NCBI GenBank assembly: GCA_015061295.1
Contig: SUWU01000002.1
Coordinates: forward strand, 32,800-96,799
Source of the DNA: Lentimicrobiaceae bacterium
Lineage (GTDB): Bacteria; Bacteroidota; Bacteroidia; Bacteroidales; F082
Length of the DNA: 64,000 nucleotides
Direction: 5' to 3'
Shown: piece after piece, positions 61,734-64,000 of the stretch
Numbering within the stretch: the first letter of the stretch is position 1
How the letters are laid out: the number at the start of each line of letters is the position of its first letter
The notes under the pieces: generated by a model
What the model was told of the DNA's origin: nothing
Databases searched by the model: none
The model's input: the letters and a program-made list of their open reading frames with translations, nothing else
Made by a program: the position numbers and the translations under genes

Positions 61734-63374
61734 CTAAAACAATCCTACTATTATTATAACTATCATCATGACAATCGTGAATGCTAAAAACAGCACCTTA
61801 CATGCTAACGCTGTTATTCCTATATATGTCAATAATATAGCAAATGCGGTAAATATGATGAAATTCCATATTCCTACGATGAAACCTCTGATAAAACGCC
61901 TCAACGGTGACGCCACCTTGTAAGCAAACTTAGGAAGATTTTTCTTACAATCTTTCATACTACAATACATCACGAAGATTAGTGACATCATCAGCATTCC
62001 TATAGAGGTGTTGTCAAATTTATCTATCAGCCAATCAGTCCAGGGGGCGTAAAATCCTGATTCATAAAGAGTATATATAAGAGGAGCTAATAGAATGCAA
62101 CATAACACTATTGCGAGGTTTGCGCCAAAACGTGCCATCAGCGACATACGCTCTTCCAACTGTTCCTGCATATATGCCTCTTTAGAACCAGCCTGCGGAA
62201 ACTTATTTACTTTCTGCAATACACTCCACGCCTTGCCGAAACGACGCATCGAACAATAATGATTTACCTTGTCTTTGAGGTCGTCCATGTGATCCGACAC
62301 AGGCGAAGTTACCGTTATCAACTTCCAGTCGGAGCCGAGCAATAAACAAGTATATCTTTTTCTATCCACTTCATACACAACAGTCTTAGCCTCACATTCG
62401 CAGGCTTCCAAAAGATTAAAGCAGACTACAGTATTCGAAGGATGATCAATTCTATTTGGCAGTCGCGACAACATACTTCCTACAATTGGACGAGATGCGA
62501 GATCATTTTTATCAAAATTTTCTTTGTCGATATTCAGTTTCTCTATTACTTGCCAAGGAGTACTGTTGTTAAATAATTTTATAATCTTTGGGACTTCATC
62601 TGAAGGAATTTGAGAAGGGAAACAATAATCGACATGTGTCTTGAAATAATGACTGCAACTCAATTTCCAGAAACGCACCAATTCTTTGTCGCCAATGCAT
62701 GTTGGGCATGTAACTCTACCGCTACCGATGCAAGTAGGACAAGTCTCCGTTACATACTTGATACCTTCTACTTTTCCAGATCTATTACATTGATAACAAG
62801 TTTTGTATCGAGTATGTGTTTTTGTAACATAACGAGTTTTTACTCCTTCTGGACTGTTGTAATATTCTAATTCTTGCGTAGTGTAAGTTCCATCATACAA
62901 CTCACCTTTACCACCACAGGTCTCACATGTTTTTGTGTATTTTTCAGCACGCTCTATAGTTCCTTTTCCTCCGCATTTGCTACAAGTGACTTTTCCAGTG
63001 GCACTACAAGTGTGACATGCAGTGATGTATTGAGAACCAGGAACAGAAAACGATTTGTCATTATTGGCGAAAGAATTAGGATAAATATTGAAAGACCAGC
63101 GATTTATCTGCGATTCAGAACTGATGGTTTTTGGCGGAAATTTTCTTCCTCCGACTCTTTCATACGTATTTTCAAGTGTACGGCTATCATATTGAGTCTT
63201 AATCAATCCTCTGTAAATTGGCGAGTCCCATACTTCTACAATCTTCAGCTGGTCGCCAAGTCTGTTACGGTTGTAACCTTCTATTGATTTTGCCCAGTCG
63301 TTGAACAACTGACGAAAACGATTTTCCTCTGCTTTGGAGAAATTAATCTTTTGTGAATCTCTGTAGTTTGCCAT
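61734..63374 (-). CDS. Membrane protein with DnaJ-type CxxC zinc-finger repeats, no J-domain
   Basis: Six CxxC pairs (CHTC, CSKC, CETC, CYQC, CPTC, CPTC), CxxCxGxG-like; 3-4 C-terminal TM segments; ATG (MANYRDSQ) at 63374 preferred over TTG. Confidence 0.8.
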   Translation of the reverse strand: MANYRDSQKINFSKAEENRFRQLFNDWAKSIEGYNRNRLGDQLKIVEVWDSPIYRGLIKTQYDSRTLENTYERVGGRKFPPKTISSESQINRWSFNIYPNSFANNDKSFSVPGSQYITACHTCSATGKVTCSKCGGKGTIERAEKYTKTCETCGGKGELYDGTYTTQELEYYNSPEGVKTRYVTKTHTRYKTCYQCNRSGKVEGIKYVTETCPTCIGSGRVTCPTCIGDKELVRFWKLSCSHYFKTHVDYCFPSQIPSDEVPKIIKLFNNSTPWQVIEKLNIDKENFDKNDLASRPIVGSMLSRLPNRIDHPSNTVVCFNLLEACECEAKTVVYEVDRKRYTCLLLGSDWKLITVTSPVSDHMDDLKDKVNHYCSMRRFGKAWSVLQKVNKFPQAGSKEAYMQEQLEERMSLMARFGANLAIVLCCILLAPLIYTLYESGFYAPWTDWLIDKFDNTSIGMLMMSLIFVMYCSMKDCKKNLPKFAYKVASPLRRFIRGFIVGIWNFIIFTAFAILLTYIGITALACKVLFLAFTIVMMIVIIIVGLF

Positions 63375-63386
63375 AATCAATCCTCC

Positions 63387-63833
63387 TTAAAATGATGTTG
63401 CATCGTTATCGAAATCAAGTTTACGTATTGCACTTAAGCCGAGTCGTATCGACACGACAATGGCGATGATTATCAGTATCACCGCTATCAAAGGTAAGAA
63501 CAGAGCCAATTCTTTCTGAACGTTTATCTCATCTTTATATTCGTCTAATGCCTTCCAACAATATTTAATTACTGTGAAGCCTTTAAACTCTTTGTCAGTC
63601 TCGCCTTCTGCAAGTTCTTTCTGATACAAGGATTCAGCATAATGAACCATTTTATCTTTTGCTGCATCAAAGCTCGATAATGAATAGGCTCTATATGAGG
63701 CAGAAATCGACTCTTTCAAATCGGCCGTTTTATTTGGCTGATCAGATTTGCTTATAGTAAAATGATGAAAGATTATTATCAATCCAAACGCCAAAGCTAG
63801 AAAGAAAACTTTTTTGATTGTCTTCCAAAACAT
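63387..63833 (-). CDS. Small membrane protein with N- and C-terminal TM segments, partner of the CxxC protein
   Basis: FWKTIKKVFFLALAFGLIIIFHHFTI and ELALFLPLIAVILIIIAIVVSIRLG flank a soluble region; ATG at 63833 preferred over the GTG at 63863; 12 nt from the next gene. Confidence 0.7.
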   Translation of the reverse strand: MFWKTIKKVFFLALAFGLIIIFHHFTISKSDQPNKTADLKESISASYRAYSLSSFDAAKDKMVHYAESLYQKELAEGETDKEFKGFTVIKYCWKALDEYKDEINVQKELALFLPLIAVILIIIAIVVSIRLGLSAIRKLDFDNDATSF

Positions 63834-63886
63834 GACTGTAAATTTTATTGGTTTAACACCCACAAAGTTTATAATTCCTTAATTCC

Positions 63887-63982
63887 GCAACACTATAATT
63901 TAACTTTATTTATAAGTTCCTGAGCAACAAAAAGTTGCCCAGGATTTTGCCATGTCAGAATTTTCACTTATCTTAGTGTTGC
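63887..63982. other. Nested inverted repeats at the right edge, possible end of a mobile element or regulatory region
   Basis: GCAACACTA (63887-63895) / TAGTGTTGC (63974-63982); inside it TCCTGAGCAAC-AAAAA-GTTGCCCAGGA (63918-63944) followed by TTTT. Confidence 0.4.
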
Positions 63983-64000
63983 AAAAAGAAAACAAGCAAA

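Noticed and set aside
61734-63374. DnaJ/Hsp40 chaperone
   Set aside because: CxxCxGxG-like repeats are present but there is no J-domain HPD motif at the N-terminus and the C-terminus is transmembrane.

Overview
The window is an AT-rich chromosomal segment of a Bacteroidota (probably Bacteroidales) genome. It is gene-dense and mostly housekeeping or cell-envelope: nhaA, rpmF, fabD, folE, dnaX, rseP, recG, rodA/mrdA, recO, panC/panD, queA, glyS, mlaE/mlaF, ftsX, uppP, truB, ileS, lspA, atpD/atpC, rfaE2, plus one tRNA-Arg(CCU). Over this is a dispersed but rich type IX secretion system (T9SS)/gliding set: PorW/SprE-like, PorP/SprF-like, GldK-L-M-N (PorKLMN), GldH and PorZ-like, plus a three-gene operon of large secreted proteins with T9SS-like C-termini. 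A Wza/Wzc export pair ends in an UpxY-type NusG paralogue that has no downstream polysaccharide operon. No CRISPR array, prophage or classical defence island is visible. The main unexplained observations are: (1) short intergenic tandem arrays of 7-nt (AATGAAC-like) and 8-nt (TTGACTTG-like) units, several of which supply the stop codon of the preceding gene and sit just before the next gene's promoter or ribosome-binding site; (2) a two-gene membrane module at the right end with six CxxC pairs and no J-domain; (3) a paralogous T9SS cargo operon in which one copy is fused to an Omp28/thioredoxin-like domain; (4) an orphan UpxY whose start lies in the Wzc tyrosine-rich tail. All assignments come from reading the sequence and translated ORFs; no database search was run.
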